A stretch of 60,388 nucleotides of DNA from Rubripirellula sp. (lineage in GTDB: Bacteria > Planctomycetota > Planctomycetia > Pirellulales > Pirellulaceae), in contig JAAXJB010000032.1 of the NCBI GenBank assembly GCA_012270065.1, positions 1 to 60,388 on the forward strand, given 5' to 3'. Both the position numbers and the translations under genes were made by a program. The stretch's first letter is position 1, and the number at the start of each line of letters is the position of its first letter. Of this stretch, positions 7,898 to 17,114 are shown one piece after another. The notes below the pieces were generated by a model, which was not told where the DNA came from, made no database searches, and saw nothing but the letters and a program-made list of their open reading frames with translations.

Positions 7898-10226
7898 GGG
7901 CGTGGTAAATTGCAGTGAGGGACTTCACGAGACTGCTTCGTATTTTATGGAGTTGCTGGAACGTAAGGCCACACTCGTCGAATTGTCCGTCACTCATTTT
8001 TTTCTGTGCAATCGAATCGACAAGTCCCTGGATCCGTGAAGGAGTCGGATCCACCAGCGTGCGACTTGCGCTTTCAACCGCGTCTGCTAGCATCATCACT
8101 GCAGCTTCAAGCGTCTGGGGCTTGGGGCCCGGATAACGGAAATCTTTATCCAGTACCGTTTCCGAGTTGGGGTCTTCTTCACTGCGTTTGGCAGCCTCCC
8201 GGTAAAAATACTCGACAAGAGTCGTTCCATGGTGCTGGAGGATGAAATCAACGATTGGCTGCGGAAGATGGTGGCTTCTGGCAAGATCAGCACCGTCTTT
8301 GACATGCGCAATGATGACAAGCGTGCTCATGGCCGGCTGCAGCGAATCGTGCTGGTTTTCTCCCGACATCTGATTTTCGATGAAGTACTCGGGTTTGAAC
8401 ATTTTTCCAATGTCGTGAAAGTAGGCACCAACCCTGACCAGCAATCCATTTGCGCCTATTTCGTCCGCAGCCGCTTCTGCAATGGAAGCGACATTGATCG
8501 AGTGGTTGTAAGTGCCCGGGGCTCTTTGTGCCAGTCGACGCAGCAATGGATGGCTTGCATCGCCCAGTTCCAGCAGACTGAGGTCGGTTTGTACTCCAAA
8601 ACCTTTTTCGACCAGCGGCAGTAGCCCAGTCATGGCTAACGCCGACACGACAATGCAAAATCCCGCCCACGTCGCATTGCCGAACAGGTTTGTGATCACG
8701 GTTTCGAATACCGCTCCTGTGTAAACAATTTCTGAAGCTTCGCTGGATACCGGAGGTGTCAGAGTCTGTCCGGCGACGATGCCTACACCGATGACCGTCA
8801 TCATTGTGATTACTGCCGAACTGACACCAACATAGAGCAAGTGGGTTCGGCTGCGGATTCTTCCCAGCAGGAGCGTGCAGCTTGTGCATGCCGCTGCCAA
8901 CATGACCAGTTCAGGCAGCCCGGCACCAAGAAACAGTGACAGGCTGAGGCTTGCCGCTGCCATCAGCAACAATGCAAGTTCCCGGCCATAGACGATTGCC
9001 GCGGTGATGGACGCCAGTACCAGCGGTATCAGTTCACCACGCCATTCATCACGTGCCGCAAAGTACGCCAACGCGATCGCACCTACCATCAATGTCAGCA
9101 GTTTGCCAAGTTTCCAGCGATCCTGCAAAAGTTCGCGATCATCGACAAAGAAGATGTAACTACCGCACAGAAGATAAAAGGCGGTTAGCATGCCGGCATA
9201 GGAAAGGAACCTTACGATCATGTCATTGACATGCATGTTTTGAGACATCAATTCCCACTCCTTGCGGAGCAGACTCAGTTCCGCTTCTGTCAGTGGTGTT
9301 CCCGCTGACGCTAGCACCGATTTGCCACTGGATAGAACGTCCATCGAAATTTCCACCGCATCAAGCGCGGCTGCTCTGTCGATTTCGTTCTGTTCGGTCA
9401 TGTAAGTGAGGGTTTGATGATCGGCCAGACGTTCCCGGATCCAGTCGCTGATCATCGTGGCAACTTTCTGACTGTCCTCCGAGGGAAAGCGTTGCCGGAA
9501 TTGTTCTTTCAGACGTGTTTCAATGCCATTTGCGGCCACTGCTGTCCGACATTGGTCCATCTCTACGAATTCAATTCTGTCGGGGTTTCCACTGGGGGCT
9601 ACCCTGATGCGTTCCTTGCTTCCCTGGTCGTCCCGGTGGGATAGGGTTTCGATGAGCCCGTATCGGCGATTTTCCTGGGTGGCTACGTTGACCGCTTCGT
9701 CAAGTGTTTTCAGTTCCGGGTCGTCCGCGAATACGGCTTTCAACGCGTTGAATCGCCGGGCAGGCGTATCTTCACTATCCGTTTCATCACCCACAAAGAA
9801 ATTGGAAAAAGCCGTCAGTTCTTCACCCTTCAACTCATCAAAGGATGGAACCGGTAAAACCAGAAAGAGATCATTCTTCAATGAGGCAATCAGTTCATCA
9901 ATTGGCTGCGTGTTGTTCTGATACAGGGTGACGTAGCTCTTTCTCTCCTGTTCCCGACGCGCGTCTGTTTCTGCTTCATTGGGAACCTGCATATCAACCC
10001 GGGTAATCAATTCCCTTGCCGGAATTTGATCTTTGCGAAAAGCAAACGGTGGTTGCCACGCCTCGCATATCACCAGCAATGCGATGGCGGATGTGATCGC
10101 CATCCCGATACGGATCGAAAAATCCGTTTTGTCACCATTCTGCCACCACTGAATCAAACGTGGTTTTTGAATGCCAAGCGAATCAATACGTTCTTGACGC
10201 GTTCGTGTCTTGCTTGCACCACTCAT
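7866..10226 (-). CDS. 7TM-HD phosphohydrolase, PgpH-type c-di-AMP phosphodiesterase
   Basis: A 786-residue membrane enzyme. It has one N-terminal transmembrane helix (about 35-55), a long extracytoplasmic domain (about 60-340, the 7TMR-HDED type), seven hydrophobic helices (about 345-540), and a cytoplasmic HD domain. The HD motifs are HSINVASIAEAAADEIG, GAYFHDIGKMFKPEYFIENQ, IIAHVKDG and LQHHGTTL. In this family the HD domain hydrolyses cyclic di-AMP to pApA. Activity here is inferred from the complete metal ligands. It is located directly after phoH and overlaps ybeY, the widespread gene order. Confidence 0.9.
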   Translation of the reverse strand: MSGASKTRTRQERIDSLGIQKPRLIQWWQNGDKTDFSIRIGMAITSAIALLVICEAWQPPFAFRKDQIPARELITRVDMQVPNEAETDARREQERKSYVTLYQNNTQPIDELIASLKNDLFLVLPVPSFDELKGEELTAFSNFFVGDETDSEDTPARRFNALKAVFADDPELKTLDEAVNVATQENRRYGLIETLSHRDDQGSKERIRVAPSGNPDRIEFVEMDQCRTAVAANGIETRLKEQFRQRFPSEDSQKVATMISDWIRERLADHQTLTYMTEQNEIDRAAALDAVEISMDVLSSGKSVLASAGTPLTEAELSLLRKEWELMSQNMHVNDMIVRFLSYAGMLTAFYLLCGSYIFFVDDRELLQDRWKLGKLLTLMVGAIALAYFAARDEWRGELIPLVLASITAAIVYGRELALLLMAAASLSLSLFLGAGLPELVMLAAACTSCTLLLGRIRSRTHLLYVGVSSAVITMMTVIGVGIVAGQTLTPPVSSEASEIVYTGAVFETVITNLFGNATWAGFCIVVSALAMTGLLPLVEKGFGVQTDLSLLELGDASHPLLRRLAQRAPGTYNHSINVASIAEAAADEIGANGLLVRVGAYFHDIGKMFKPEYFIENQMSGENQHDSLQPAMSTLVIIAHVKDGADLARSHHLPQPIVDFILQHHGTTLVEYFYREAAKRSEEDPNSETVLDKDFRYPGPKPQTLEAAVMMLADAVESASRTLVDPTPSRIQGLVDSIAQKKMSDGQFDECGLTFQQLHKIRSSLVKSLTAIYHARVKYPGQQTA

Positions 10227-10332
10227 GGCTTTGATTCAAAACGTCATTTGTCCCAAAATCGTTGAGGCCGGATCTGATTCATGCTGCGGTTGGGCGACCC
10301 ATCCACAGATACTGCAGAACGGCAGACAGGGG

Positions 10333-11334
10333 TCATGGTCGTTCGATTGCGTCCCCGTGCGTGGAATTTGGTTGTCGCTGGTCGAGGTCTTCGTAGGCCT
10401 CAACAATCTTCTGTACCAGTCGGTGACGCACAATGTCACTGGCCTGTAATTTGACAATGCCGATGGCTTTGATATTTCCCAGCCGCTGGATCGCATCGCG
10501 CAGTCCACTCGTTACTCCACGCGGCAGATCCTGCTGGGTAGCGTCGCCACTGACAACCATTTTGCTCCGTTCACCCATGCGGGTCAGGAACATCTTCATT
10601 TGCGCGATGGTTGCGTTTTGGGCCTCATCCAGGATGATGAAGGCGTCATTCAAGGTACGACCACGCATGTAGGCGAGCGGGATTACTTCGATCACGTCCT
10701 GCTCCATCAGGTTACGAGCCTGGTCATAGTCGACCATTTCGCCCAACGCGTCCATCAAGGGACGCAAGTAAGGATTGAGTTTTGCACGCAGGTCTCCGGG
10801 CAGGAAGCCAAGGCTTTCGCCTGCTTCGACCGCAGGACGAACGAGCACGATTTTGCGGATGGTGCCAGCTTTCAATGCTTCGACAGCAGTGGCGACCGCC
10901 AAGTATGTCTTGCCGCAACCTGCGGGACCTGTTGCAAAGGTCAGGTCATGGGAACGGATGGCTTTGACGTACTCGTGTTGGCCAGCTGTGCGTGGCTTGA
11001 TGCGCCGCCCCGCATGCTGAATGTCAATTTCATCTCCGGTATGAGTAAGACCAACCCCGTTTCCGACGAGTTGGGCACCCTCCTCAGATGCTGCGACATC
11101 GACATCCGCCGGACTCAATTCACCCTTTTGCCGTGACAGACTTCGGAGCTTCTCGAGCGTGCGGGTTGCACGCTGAACGTCCTGTTCACCCTCCCCCGAA
11201 ATACGGATACGGCCGTCCCGCTGCGTGATGCGGACATCAAACAACCGACGTAACTTTCGCAGGTGCTGGTCGCGAGGCCCGAACAGCGTCAGGATCTCAT
11301 CGGGATTGCTGATCGAAAGCGTGGTTTCGGTCAT
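10333..11334 (-). CDS. PhoH family ATPase
   Basis: A 333-residue cytosolic ATPase. The N-terminal ~100 residues form a KH-like RNA-binding region (IRISGEGEQDVQRATRTL). A PhoH domain follows with Walker A GPAGCGKT, Walker B FIILDEAQN and the conserved RGRTLNDAF. The family is associated with RNA metabolism and is usually next to ybeY, as here. The name derives from phosphate-regulated E. coli PhoH, but phosphate control cannot be inferred. The ATG start lies about 100 bases downstream of cdsA and may begin a separate transcript. Confidence 0.92.
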   Translation of the reverse strand: MTETTLSISNPDEILTLFGPRDQHLRKLRRLFDVRITQRDGRIRISGEGEQDVQRATRTLEKLRSLSRQKGELSPADVDVAASEEGAQLVGNGVGLTHTGDEIDIQHAGRRIKPRTAGQHEYVKAIRSHDLTFATGPAGCGKTYLAVATAVEALKAGTIRKIVLVRPAVEAGESLGFLPGDLRAKLNPYLRPLMDALGEMVDYDQARNLMEQDVIEVIPLAYMRGRTLNDAFIILDEAQNATIAQMKMFLTRMGERSKMVVSGDATQQDLPRGVTSGLRDAIQRLGNIKAIGIVKLQASDIVRHRLVQKIVEAYEDLDQRQPNSTHGDAIERP

Positions 11335-11436
11335 TCACGGACCTGCAAGGAGCATGGGGACAACAAACAGTATTCTATACATTTACGGTCAAATCACAGG
11401 AACAGGCGTCAAGAAACCGCCAAATCACCGTTTTAA

Positions 11437-12381
11437 TCAGGCGGCCACTCCGGCGACGAAACAGAGGAAAGCTGGCATAACCGCTGCGATCAGAGAATCT
11501 GTGACATCCCAGACGCCCCCGAGTCCCGGCAGAAGATTGCCACTATCTTTTGCTCCGGAGTCCCGTTTGACGAGGGATTCCGCCAAATCACCGAGCATTC
11601 CGCTGATTGCCAGCATTGGGCCAAGGCAGAGAGCGCCCCATAAAGGGGCCTCCAAACCGGGGATGGTGGATGCATCCACTGGACCGGAAGCCTCACCCGC
11701 GATTGCAGGAAAAAGCCACTTCAGACAGACGAATGCAACGATCGTGGCGGTTACAATTCCGCCCACGGCGCCCTCACGTGTCTTGCCCGGACTGAGTCGT
11801 GGAATGAGCTTGTGCTTTCCGAAGGCTTTGCCGCTGAAGTAAGCTCCCGCGTCGGTCGATTTGGTGACCGCAATCATCGTCAAAATAGCAGCCAATCCCC
11901 AGTTGCCATCACCCAAAGAACGGACCGAAACAAGCAAGGCCATTGGTAAGCCGACGTAGACTGAGACAAAAGCACCGTGACAGGTTCGCTCAATTGCTTT
12001 TGTTGGTCCTTTCCCGTAATCCGCCATCTCGGCGAGCAGCAACAGGAAAACCGAAGCCACAGTGGCGATGGAGATCCACCCCAGCCTGCCGACAGGACAG
12101 TTGGCCGGGTATTCGGCTCCGAAAAGTGGCCAGACCATTGGCAGGCACGCCGACAAGGTAATCGTGGCTGTTGCAAAGAGAGTCATCCTGCGACGGATCG
12201 GGCGATCGCTTTTGAGAAGCAGTCCAGAAATATCCGAAGCCGTTCCCAGAGAGAAAAACAGCAACAGTGGCAGCAGCCAGATTCCCTCGGCACCCGTTCG
12301 AGACATGTTTGCATCCAAATACAGCAGGAGTGCTGTAATGGAAATCAACACCGATGATGTTTTCAAACGATCAATTAACAA
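11437..12381 (-). CDS. cdsA: Phosphatidate cytidylyltransferase
   Basis: Makes CDP-diacylglycerol from phosphatidate and CTP, the branch point of phospholipid synthesis. An integral membrane protein of 314 residues with about eight hydrophobic segments. The family signature is clear: KSTDAGAYFSGKAFGKHKL, then SPGKTREGAVGG and a C-terminal GMLGDLAESLVKRDSGAKDSG with the metal-binding DLxESxxKR-D-KD. A TTG start at 12381 is supported by AAAGGTG eight bases upstream. It lies downstream of uppS, a classic pairing in envelope lipid synthesis. Confidence 0.92.
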   Translation of the reverse strand: MLIDRLKTSSVLISITALLLYLDANMSRTGAEGIWLLPLLLFFSLGTASDISGLLLKSDRPIRRRMTLFATATITLSACLPMVWPLFGAEYPANCPVGRLGWISIATVASVFLLLLAEMADYGKGPTKAIERTCHGAFVSVYVGLPMALLVSVRSLGDGNWGLAAILTMIAVTKSTDAGAYFSGKAFGKHKLIPRLSPGKTREGAVGGIVTATIVAFVCLKWLFPAIAGEASGPVDASTIPGLEAPLWGALCLGPMLAISGMLGDLAESLVKRDSGAKDSGNLLPGLGGVWDVTDSLIAAVMPAFLCFVAGVAA

Positions 12382-12605
12382 GAGACAGACACCTTTGTGT
12401 GATGAAGCTCAGATCACTTGGCCAGCCTAACTGACTTTGGTGTGCCACAACGCACCGTTCTTCGAGTGGATGTGGGGGAAGGTCGTGAAGGAGATTACGG
12501 AAACGCTGTCGCTTGGCGCGATTGCAGTACGTGACTTGCCAATTCTTGCAGTTGGCTGAGTTGAGCTGATGCTTCCTGAACGAAAACGCTTCGGCAAACC
12601 ATGAA

Positions 12606-13388
12606 TCATTCATTGACATTCAAGCCCCCGAATCGTCGTTGGCGTGAATTGAATTCTCGAATTGCGTGCAGAAAATCCTGGCGTGTGAATTCCGGCCAGC
12701 ACTTCTCGGTAATCCACAGCTCCGCGTAGCTCAATTGCCAGAGCAGAAAATTGCTGACTCGCATGTCACCACCGGTTCTGATCATCAGGTCGACTTCAGG
12801 AAGTTCGGCTGTGTAAAGTCTTTCATTGATGGTGTCTTCATCGACGTCCTTCAGGTCCAGGGTACCCTCGGCGACATCACTGGCGATGTCTTGCGCAACC
12901 TTCGTGATTTCTGCGCGGCCTCCGTAGTCGATTGCCAGAACCAGCGATGTTCCGGGATTATTCGCTGACAGTTCAAGAGTCATGTCCATTTCTTTGAGGA
13001 CATTTTCCGGGAGTCTGTCCCGACGCCCGATCACGCGAAGTCGCAACCCCTGGTCCATGATCGTGCGACGTTCTTCAATCAGGTACTGTTCAAGCAGGTG
13101 CATCAGGAAGTCGAGTTCCGCCTGGGGACGCTTCCAGTTCTCACTCGAAAGGCAATACAGCGTGATGGCCTCGATACCGAGCTCAGATGCAGTTTCGCTG
13201 ATCGCACGAACAGTGTTGACGCCTCGTCGGTGTCCTTCAATCCGGGGCAAACCCTGATTTTGGGCCCAGCGGCCGTTGCCATCCATGATGATCGCGATGT
13301 GTTGGGGGCGATCATCGGCAGAGATGTCTGCTAATGCGTCGGTTTCGCAAGCATCGGTTTCGCAAGCATCGGGCCCCTGATCGGTCAT
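12606..13388 (-). CDS. uppS: Isoprenyl transferase (undecaprenyl diphosphate synthase)
   Basis: Condenses isopentenyl diphosphate units to undecaprenyl diphosphate, the carrier for peptidoglycan and polysaccharide precursors. A 260-residue cis-prenyltransferase with IAIIMDGNGRWAQNQ (catalytic Asp), GHRRG, LYCLSSENWKRP, and C-terminal RTGGDMRVSNFLLWQLSYAE. The N-terminal ~25 residues are acidic and include a duplicated ACETD pentapeptide produced by a 15-bp tandem repeat. It starts three bases after the purA stop, so it is probably translated from the same message. A 224-base gap separates it from cdsA. Confidence 0.93.
   Translation of the reverse strand: MTDQGPDACETDACETDALADISADDRPQHIAIIMDGNGRWAQNQGLPRIEGHRRGVNTVRAISETASELGIEAITLYCLSSENWKRPQAELDFLMHLLEQYLIEERRTIMDQGLRLRVIGRRDRLPENVLKEMDMTLELSANNPGTSLVLAIDYGGRAEITKVAQDIASDVAEGTLDLKDVDEDTINERLYTAELPEVDLMIRTGGDMRVSNFLLWQLSYAELWITEKCWPEFTRQDFLHAIREFNSRQRRFGGLNVNE
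13336..13371 (+). repeat. 15-bp tandem repeat inside the uppS N-terminus
   Basis: Two adjacent near-identical copies of a 15-bp unit (plus-strand units at 13336-13350 and 13351-13365, one base different) and a partial third. In the uppS frame they encode a repeated ACETD. The unit length is divisible by three, so copy number can change without breaking the frame. Confidence 0.85.
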
Positions 13389-13391
13389 CTT

Positions 13392-14717
13392 TCAGGCCAT
13401 GGGCTGGAGTTCTAATTCGGATGCTGCTTTGGTGAAGATCGTTTGAGCACGATCAGGACCCACGGACAGCACGCCCACCGGAATGCCAACCAGCTCTTCG
13501 ATTCGTTTGACGTATGCCAACGCGCCAGCCGGAAAATCATCTTCCCGCCGGACATCGTCCACAGGTTCTTTCCAGCCGGGAATCGTTTCGTAGATCGGTT
13601 TGCAACGCCGCAGTTCTTCTGCATGACTGGGTACCGTTTCGATCCGTTCGCCATCCAGTTCGTAAGCAACACAGACCTTCAACTCATCCAGATGGCTCAG
13701 CACATCCATCATCATCAGAGCCAGGCGTGTGACGCCACTCAAGCGGGATGTGTAACGCACAGCAACGGCGTCAAACCAGCCACATCGGCGCGGTCGTCCT
13801 GTGGTGGTTCCAAATTCGTTTCCGAGTTGCCGGATTCGTTCGCCTATCTCGTCGTCAAGTTCCGTTGGAAACGGACCTCCTCCAACTCTTGTGCTGTAAG
13901 CCTTGCAAACACCCAGCACCTGATGGATCCAACGCGGTGGAACGCCTGCACCGGCACATACCCCCACACCACTGCTGTTGCTGCTGGTGACAAAAGGAAA
14001 TGTCCCGTGGTCAATGTCCAGCAGTGCGCCTTGAGCGCCTTCGAAAAGAATGCGTTGATCAGCCTCGCATGCATCCAGCAGGTAATTGGTCGTATCCCCA
14101 ATCATGCCATCCAGCCGTTCGGCCCATGAAGCCGCCATTGCGACAACCTTCTCGGGTGCGATCGATTCAAGATCTTCCTTGGGGGCTCCCATGTTGCGGA
14201 GCAGGTCTACTTTCTGCTGGGCAACGGTGGAAATGCGATCATCACGTGTCTTCTGCACCAGGTCCGCCATGCGAATGGCGTGAGTGCGACCGACCTTATC
14301 TCGATAGCAAGGACCGATGCCACGATTGGTTGTGCCAATGGACTCGCCGCGGACAGCGGTCGCATTGATGAACTTGTCCTCTGCCATGTGCCACGGCATG
14401 ACCAGGTGGGCACGTTCACTGATGCGGAGGTTTTCACGGCAAATGACTCCGCGTTTTGCCAAACCGTCAATCTCATCCAGCATGGTTGCCGGGTTGATCA
14501 CAACACCGGGTGTGATCAGGTTTTGCACCTTCGAGTGAAGAATTCCGCTGGGGATGTGGTGAAGCTTGTACGTTTCGTCCCCTGCCACGACAGTGTGCCC
14601 GGCATTGGCACCGCCTTGGTAGCGAACGACCAGATCAAACTGAGGCGCCAGCAGGTCGACAAGCTTTCCTTTGGCCTCATCGCCCCACTGAAGACCGATC
14701 ACACAGGTACCAGACAC
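13392..14717 (-). CDS. purA: Adenylosuccinate synthetase
   Basis: Joins IMP and aspartate using GTP, the first committed step to AMP. It has 441 residues, the family length. Motifs are [16 protein letters not shown] (P-loop and catalytic Asp), NAGHTVV with the catalytic His, [30 protein letters not shown], and [13 protein letters not shown]. The frame can be extended seven codons to a TTG. GTG at 14717 has GGAG seven bases upstream and places the N-terminus as in relatives, so I start there. First gene of a likely purA-uppS transcript. Confidence 0.93.
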   Translation of the reverse strand: MSGTCVIGLQWGDEAKGKLVDLLAPQFDLVVRYQGGANAGHTVVAGDETYKLHHIPSGILHSKVQNLITPGVVINPATMLDEIDGLAKRGVICRENLRISERAHLVMPWHMAEDKFINATAVRGESIGTTNRGIGPCYRDKVGRTHAIRMADLVQKTRDDRISTVAQQKVDLLRNMGAPKEDLESIAPEKVVAMAASWAERLDGMIGDTTNYLLDACEADQRILFEGAQGALLDIDHGTFPFVTSSNSSGVGVCAGAGVPPRWIHQVLGVCKAYSTRVGGGPFPTELDDEIGERIRQLGNEFGTTTGRPRRCGWFDAVAVRYTSRLSGVTRLALMMMDVLSHLDELKVCVAYELDGERIETVPSHAEELRRCKPIYETIPGWKEPVDDVRREDDFPAGALAYVKRIEELVGIPVGVLSVGPDRAQTIFTKAASELELQPMA

Positions 14718-14873
14718 CGCAAAACTCCAGAAATTCAATTCTCAATGCCACACGATTCATGGTGGCGCAAACGGAAGAGCGTAAGCCCGAGCACCGGAAC
14801 TGGCAATGACCAAGCCAGAAGAATGCCAGCCCCGGGTTGCAGCATTTCTTTGTCCTGGCTGTTTCTTGAGGGT

Positions 14874-15752
14874 TCAGGACCCGGATGCACGCCAGATGGC
14901 CTCGTCAGCCGTTTTGATCAATGGGTCAAACTGGGGGATTTCTACCGCATTGTTACCCTGCTCATGCTTTCGGAACAGATACAGATAAGTCTCGTTCTGC
15001 GGGCGATATCGGTGGAAGAACAGCCTGTTTTTGCGGTTGATCAAGCTTTTGATCGCGATTTTGTCAGAATCCTTCACGGGATCAGCGTCGCTGTCGCCCA
15101 CCAATGCATTGGCGACCTCGTCTGCATAAGCTGCATAGCCGGCCGCGTTGGGCAGCAGTTGGTCGTGCGTCAATTGTTCTGCTGTTGGCAACCACTGAAC
15201 AGAAACGACGGGAATGCTCCGGTCCTCGCCCACACGCTCAATCACCGAGCGGCATTGGCTCAGCCACTGATCATAGCCGGAGACTTTGTACCCGGGCATC
15301 GCCACCGGTGTCAGCAGAATGAGTCTCTTCCCCTGTTTCTGAAGACTGTCGGCCAACTTGGTCAAACCGGGCCCAAACCGGTCAACCGCAGGCTGACCGT
15401 CGGATGCCTCGGCAAATCCGTAAATCAGCAGAACGACATTCGCCTTGGCGGTTTCCACATCCTGCAAAATCCGTTTGAAGCCATCGGCGGGACTGTCAAA
15501 ACGTTTCCGTCCGATCCCGTGAACGTCATCGCCGGACCAGCCGAGGTTGCGAAAACTGAGGTTCCAGGCCGGCTTCCGCAGTTGGATTGCTGCTTCAAAT
15601 TCGCCAGATCGCTGCATTCTCTCGACAAACGTACCACCCAGAATCGCGATGCGATCATTCGGTTTCAGCAACGGTTCCTTGCTCATTACAGAGCGGTCTA
15701 ACAGCGGGAGTGTCAGGCAAATCAGCAGGCAAGACAGAAGAGTGGATCGCAT
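14874..15752 (-). CDS. Exported SGNH/GDSL-hydrolase-like protein, catalytic residues apparently missing
   Basis: 292 residues with a signal peptide at ~1-25. The SGNH fold is suggested by IAILGGTFVERM (block I), RNLGWSGDDVHG (block II Gly), VVLLIYGFAEA (block III) and DQLLPNAAGYAAYADEV (block V). The usual GDS nucleophile position reads GGT (residues 39-41) and the block V DxxH reads DQLLPN, so neither catalytic Ser nor His is at the expected place. Similar GG-T forms occur in planctomycete exported proteins, as I recall, so it may be a binding rather than a hydrolytic protein. Weak context: it lies downstream of the hairpin-rich region and upstream of purA. Confidence 0.7.
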   Translation of the reverse strand: MRSTLLSCLLICLTLPLLDRSVMSKEPLLKPNDRIAILGGTFVERMQRSGEFEAAIQLRKPAWNLSFRNLGWSGDDVHGIGRKRFDSPADGFKRILQDVETAKANVVLLIYGFAEASDGQPAVDRFGPGLTKLADSLQKQGKRLILLTPVAMPGYKVSGYDQWLSQCRSVIERVGEDRSIPVVSVQWLPTAEQLTHDQLLPNAAGYAAYADEVANALVGDSDADPVKDSDKIAIKSLINRKNRLFFHRYRPQNETYLYLFRKHEQGNNAVEIPQFDPLIKTADEAIWRASGS

Positions 15753-15883
15753 TGATTTGGAAGGGAGTGAGTTTCATTCTCGGATGTTGATTTTGTTGAT
15801 TTCTCGCCAACATGACGAAAAAATGCCCGTGCACCATCGGCGTGTGGACATGCCGCGGAGATTCATGACAACTCCTGAAAAGG

Positions 15884-15919
15884 CCTTCGCAAAAAGTCCT
15901 TCGCAAAAAGTCCTTCGCA
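15884..15919 (+). repeat. 14-bp tandem repeat, 2.6 copies
   Basis: Unit CCTTCGCAAAAAGT at 15884-15897 and 15898-15911, then a partial CCTTCGCA at 15912-15919. The copies are identical and intergenic. The unit length is not a multiple of three, and no gene crosses it. Confidence 0.9.
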
Positions 15920-15949
15920 GTATTCGGGCCTTGCCCTATGTCCGCCGCA

Positions 15950-15969
15950 GGATGGTGTGACCACCATCC
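15950..15969. other. Perfect hairpin, intergenic
   Basis: GGATGGTG (15950-15957), loop TGAC, CACCATCC (15962-15969): an 8-bp perfect stem with a 4-base loop. There is no T-run on either side, so it is not a typical intrinsic terminator. It lies in the 464-base gap between the glutathione peroxidase and SGNH-like genes. Confidence 0.7.
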
Positions 15970-16015
15970 GCAGCAAATCTCCGAGCCAGATTCTACACCG
16001 ATTCGAAATGACCTG

Positions 16016-16070
16016 CCTGTTCGGATTCGCCTTTTCGGACTGGCCATTTTCAACGGCCAATCCGAACAGG
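16016..16070. other. Nested inverted repeat, intergenic
   Basis: The outer arms CCTGTTCGGATT (16016-16027) and AATCCGAACAGG (16059-16070) are perfectly complementary over 12 bp. An alternative inner stem pairs TTCGGACTGGCC (16034-16045) with GGCCAATCCGAA (16055-16066), with one mismatch. The two pairings share the right arm, so they are mutually exclusive, reminiscent of a switch or of a duplicated half-site. No T-run follows. The rest of the gap 15753-16216 contains no recognisable gene. Confidence 0.7.
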
Positions 16071-16216
16071 GGCGAATTGGTCAGGCGCGAAGCGGCGGTA
16101 CCGTTCCCCTCGCGTGTGGGAATGACGCCGCCAAGACTGACAAGCTTGTTGGTGCAACAGACTGAATTCGTCACGGTTTGAAAGTTAAAACCATCAACAA
16201 ATCCAAAGCTTTCAAG

Positions 16217-16780
16217 CTACTTCTTACCCAGCTGCGTCTTGATCTGAGTGACGAGCTCTGAATCATCCGGGCTGGTTCGTGGGGCGAATCGATTGACGAG
16301 ATTCCCCTCGCGGTCGATCAGAAATTTCTCGAAGTTCCAGCTGACGTTGCCTTTTCCAGCGGGTTTTGCATCCTTGCTGGTCAGGAACTTGTAAATCGGG
16401 GCGGCGTCATCACCGTTGACGTCGATTTTGCTGAACATTGGGAAGCTGACGTTGTACTTCGAAGTGCAAAACTGCTTGATTTCTGCATCGGTGCCGGGTT
16501 CCTGGCGACCAAACTGGTTGCAGGGAAAGCCGAGAATGACAAGTCCATCATCCTTGTACTCCGAATAGAGCTTCTCAAGTCCCGCATATTGCCGGGTTAG
16601 CCCACATTGACTGGCTGTGTTGACCACCAGAACCACATTTCCCTCGTAATCTTCGAGGTCGACGGTTTTGCCATCGATCGTTTTTGCCTTGAAATTCAGG
16701 GCGCATTCGTGTTCATCAGCGGTTGCCATCGTCGTGAGTGCTCCAAAGGCCAGGGCAAGAGTAAGTAAGAAACGCATCAA
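16217..16780 (-). CDS. Glutathione peroxidase family protein, exported
   Basis: A thiol peroxidase reducing hydroperoxides. 187 residues: a signal peptide (about 1-22, ending near TADEHE) then a GPx thioredoxin fold. Visible are the peroxidatic cysteine in NTASQCGLTRQY, the catalytic Gln in GFPCNQFGRQEPG, and the Trp/Asn in VSWNFEKFLIDREG. This is the cysteine form, which often uses thioredoxin rather than glutathione. The signal peptide suggests periplasmic action. Divergent from the MFS gene across ~330 bases. Confidence 0.9.
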   Translation of the reverse strand: MMRFLLTLALAFGALTTMATADEHECALNFKAKTIDGKTVDLEDYEGNVVLVVNTASQCGLTRQYAGLEKLYSEYKDDGLVILGFPCNQFGRQEPGTDAEIKQFCTSKYNVSFPMFSKIDVNGDDAAPIYKFLTSKDAKPAGKGNVSWNFEKFLIDREGNLVNRFAPRTSPDDSELVTQIKTQLGKK

Positions 16781-17114
16781 TTGATCTCCAGGGAGTTTGA
16801 GAGTCAGAAAGGACCGAAAGGGTATTTTTCTATTATTAGGGAGAGTATAGGGGGCATGACAGTGGCACTGGGAGCCTCGGGGAATTAGGTTTTCTTTTCT
16901 TGAGAGAGGTTGTTTTGGACACTTGACGCATTTTCAGGGGCTTGGCAGCATTTGACTGCGTTGCTTCGGTAGTTGTTCACGGTCATCCGTTGGCGAGCAT
17001 GCAGGCGTTATTCAGCGAAACAAAAACGCTTGTCCAGCATTTCGCCACGCATTCCGACAGGATTTGTGGGGCCCGCCTCCGCCGGTTTATTTTATTTATC
17101 AGGAAACAATAAGA
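16781..17114. other. Divergent intergenic region, no gene seen
   Basis: Separates glutathione peroxidase (minus) from the MFS transporter (plus) and must hold both promoters. An A/T-rich patch lies at about 16820-16850. I see no recognisable operator, riboswitch or small gene. Confidence 0.45.

Noticed and set aside
12427-12609. Small gene overlapping the uppS stop, in the uppS-cdsA gap
   Set aside because: It has no recognisable sequence, is low in complexity for a protein, and has no ribosome site; the gap is more likely leader for cdsA.
14280-15701. 473-codon plus-strand frame opposite purA and the SGNH-like gene
   Set aside because: It covers the complement of two genes with family motifs on the minus strand; composition explains its length.
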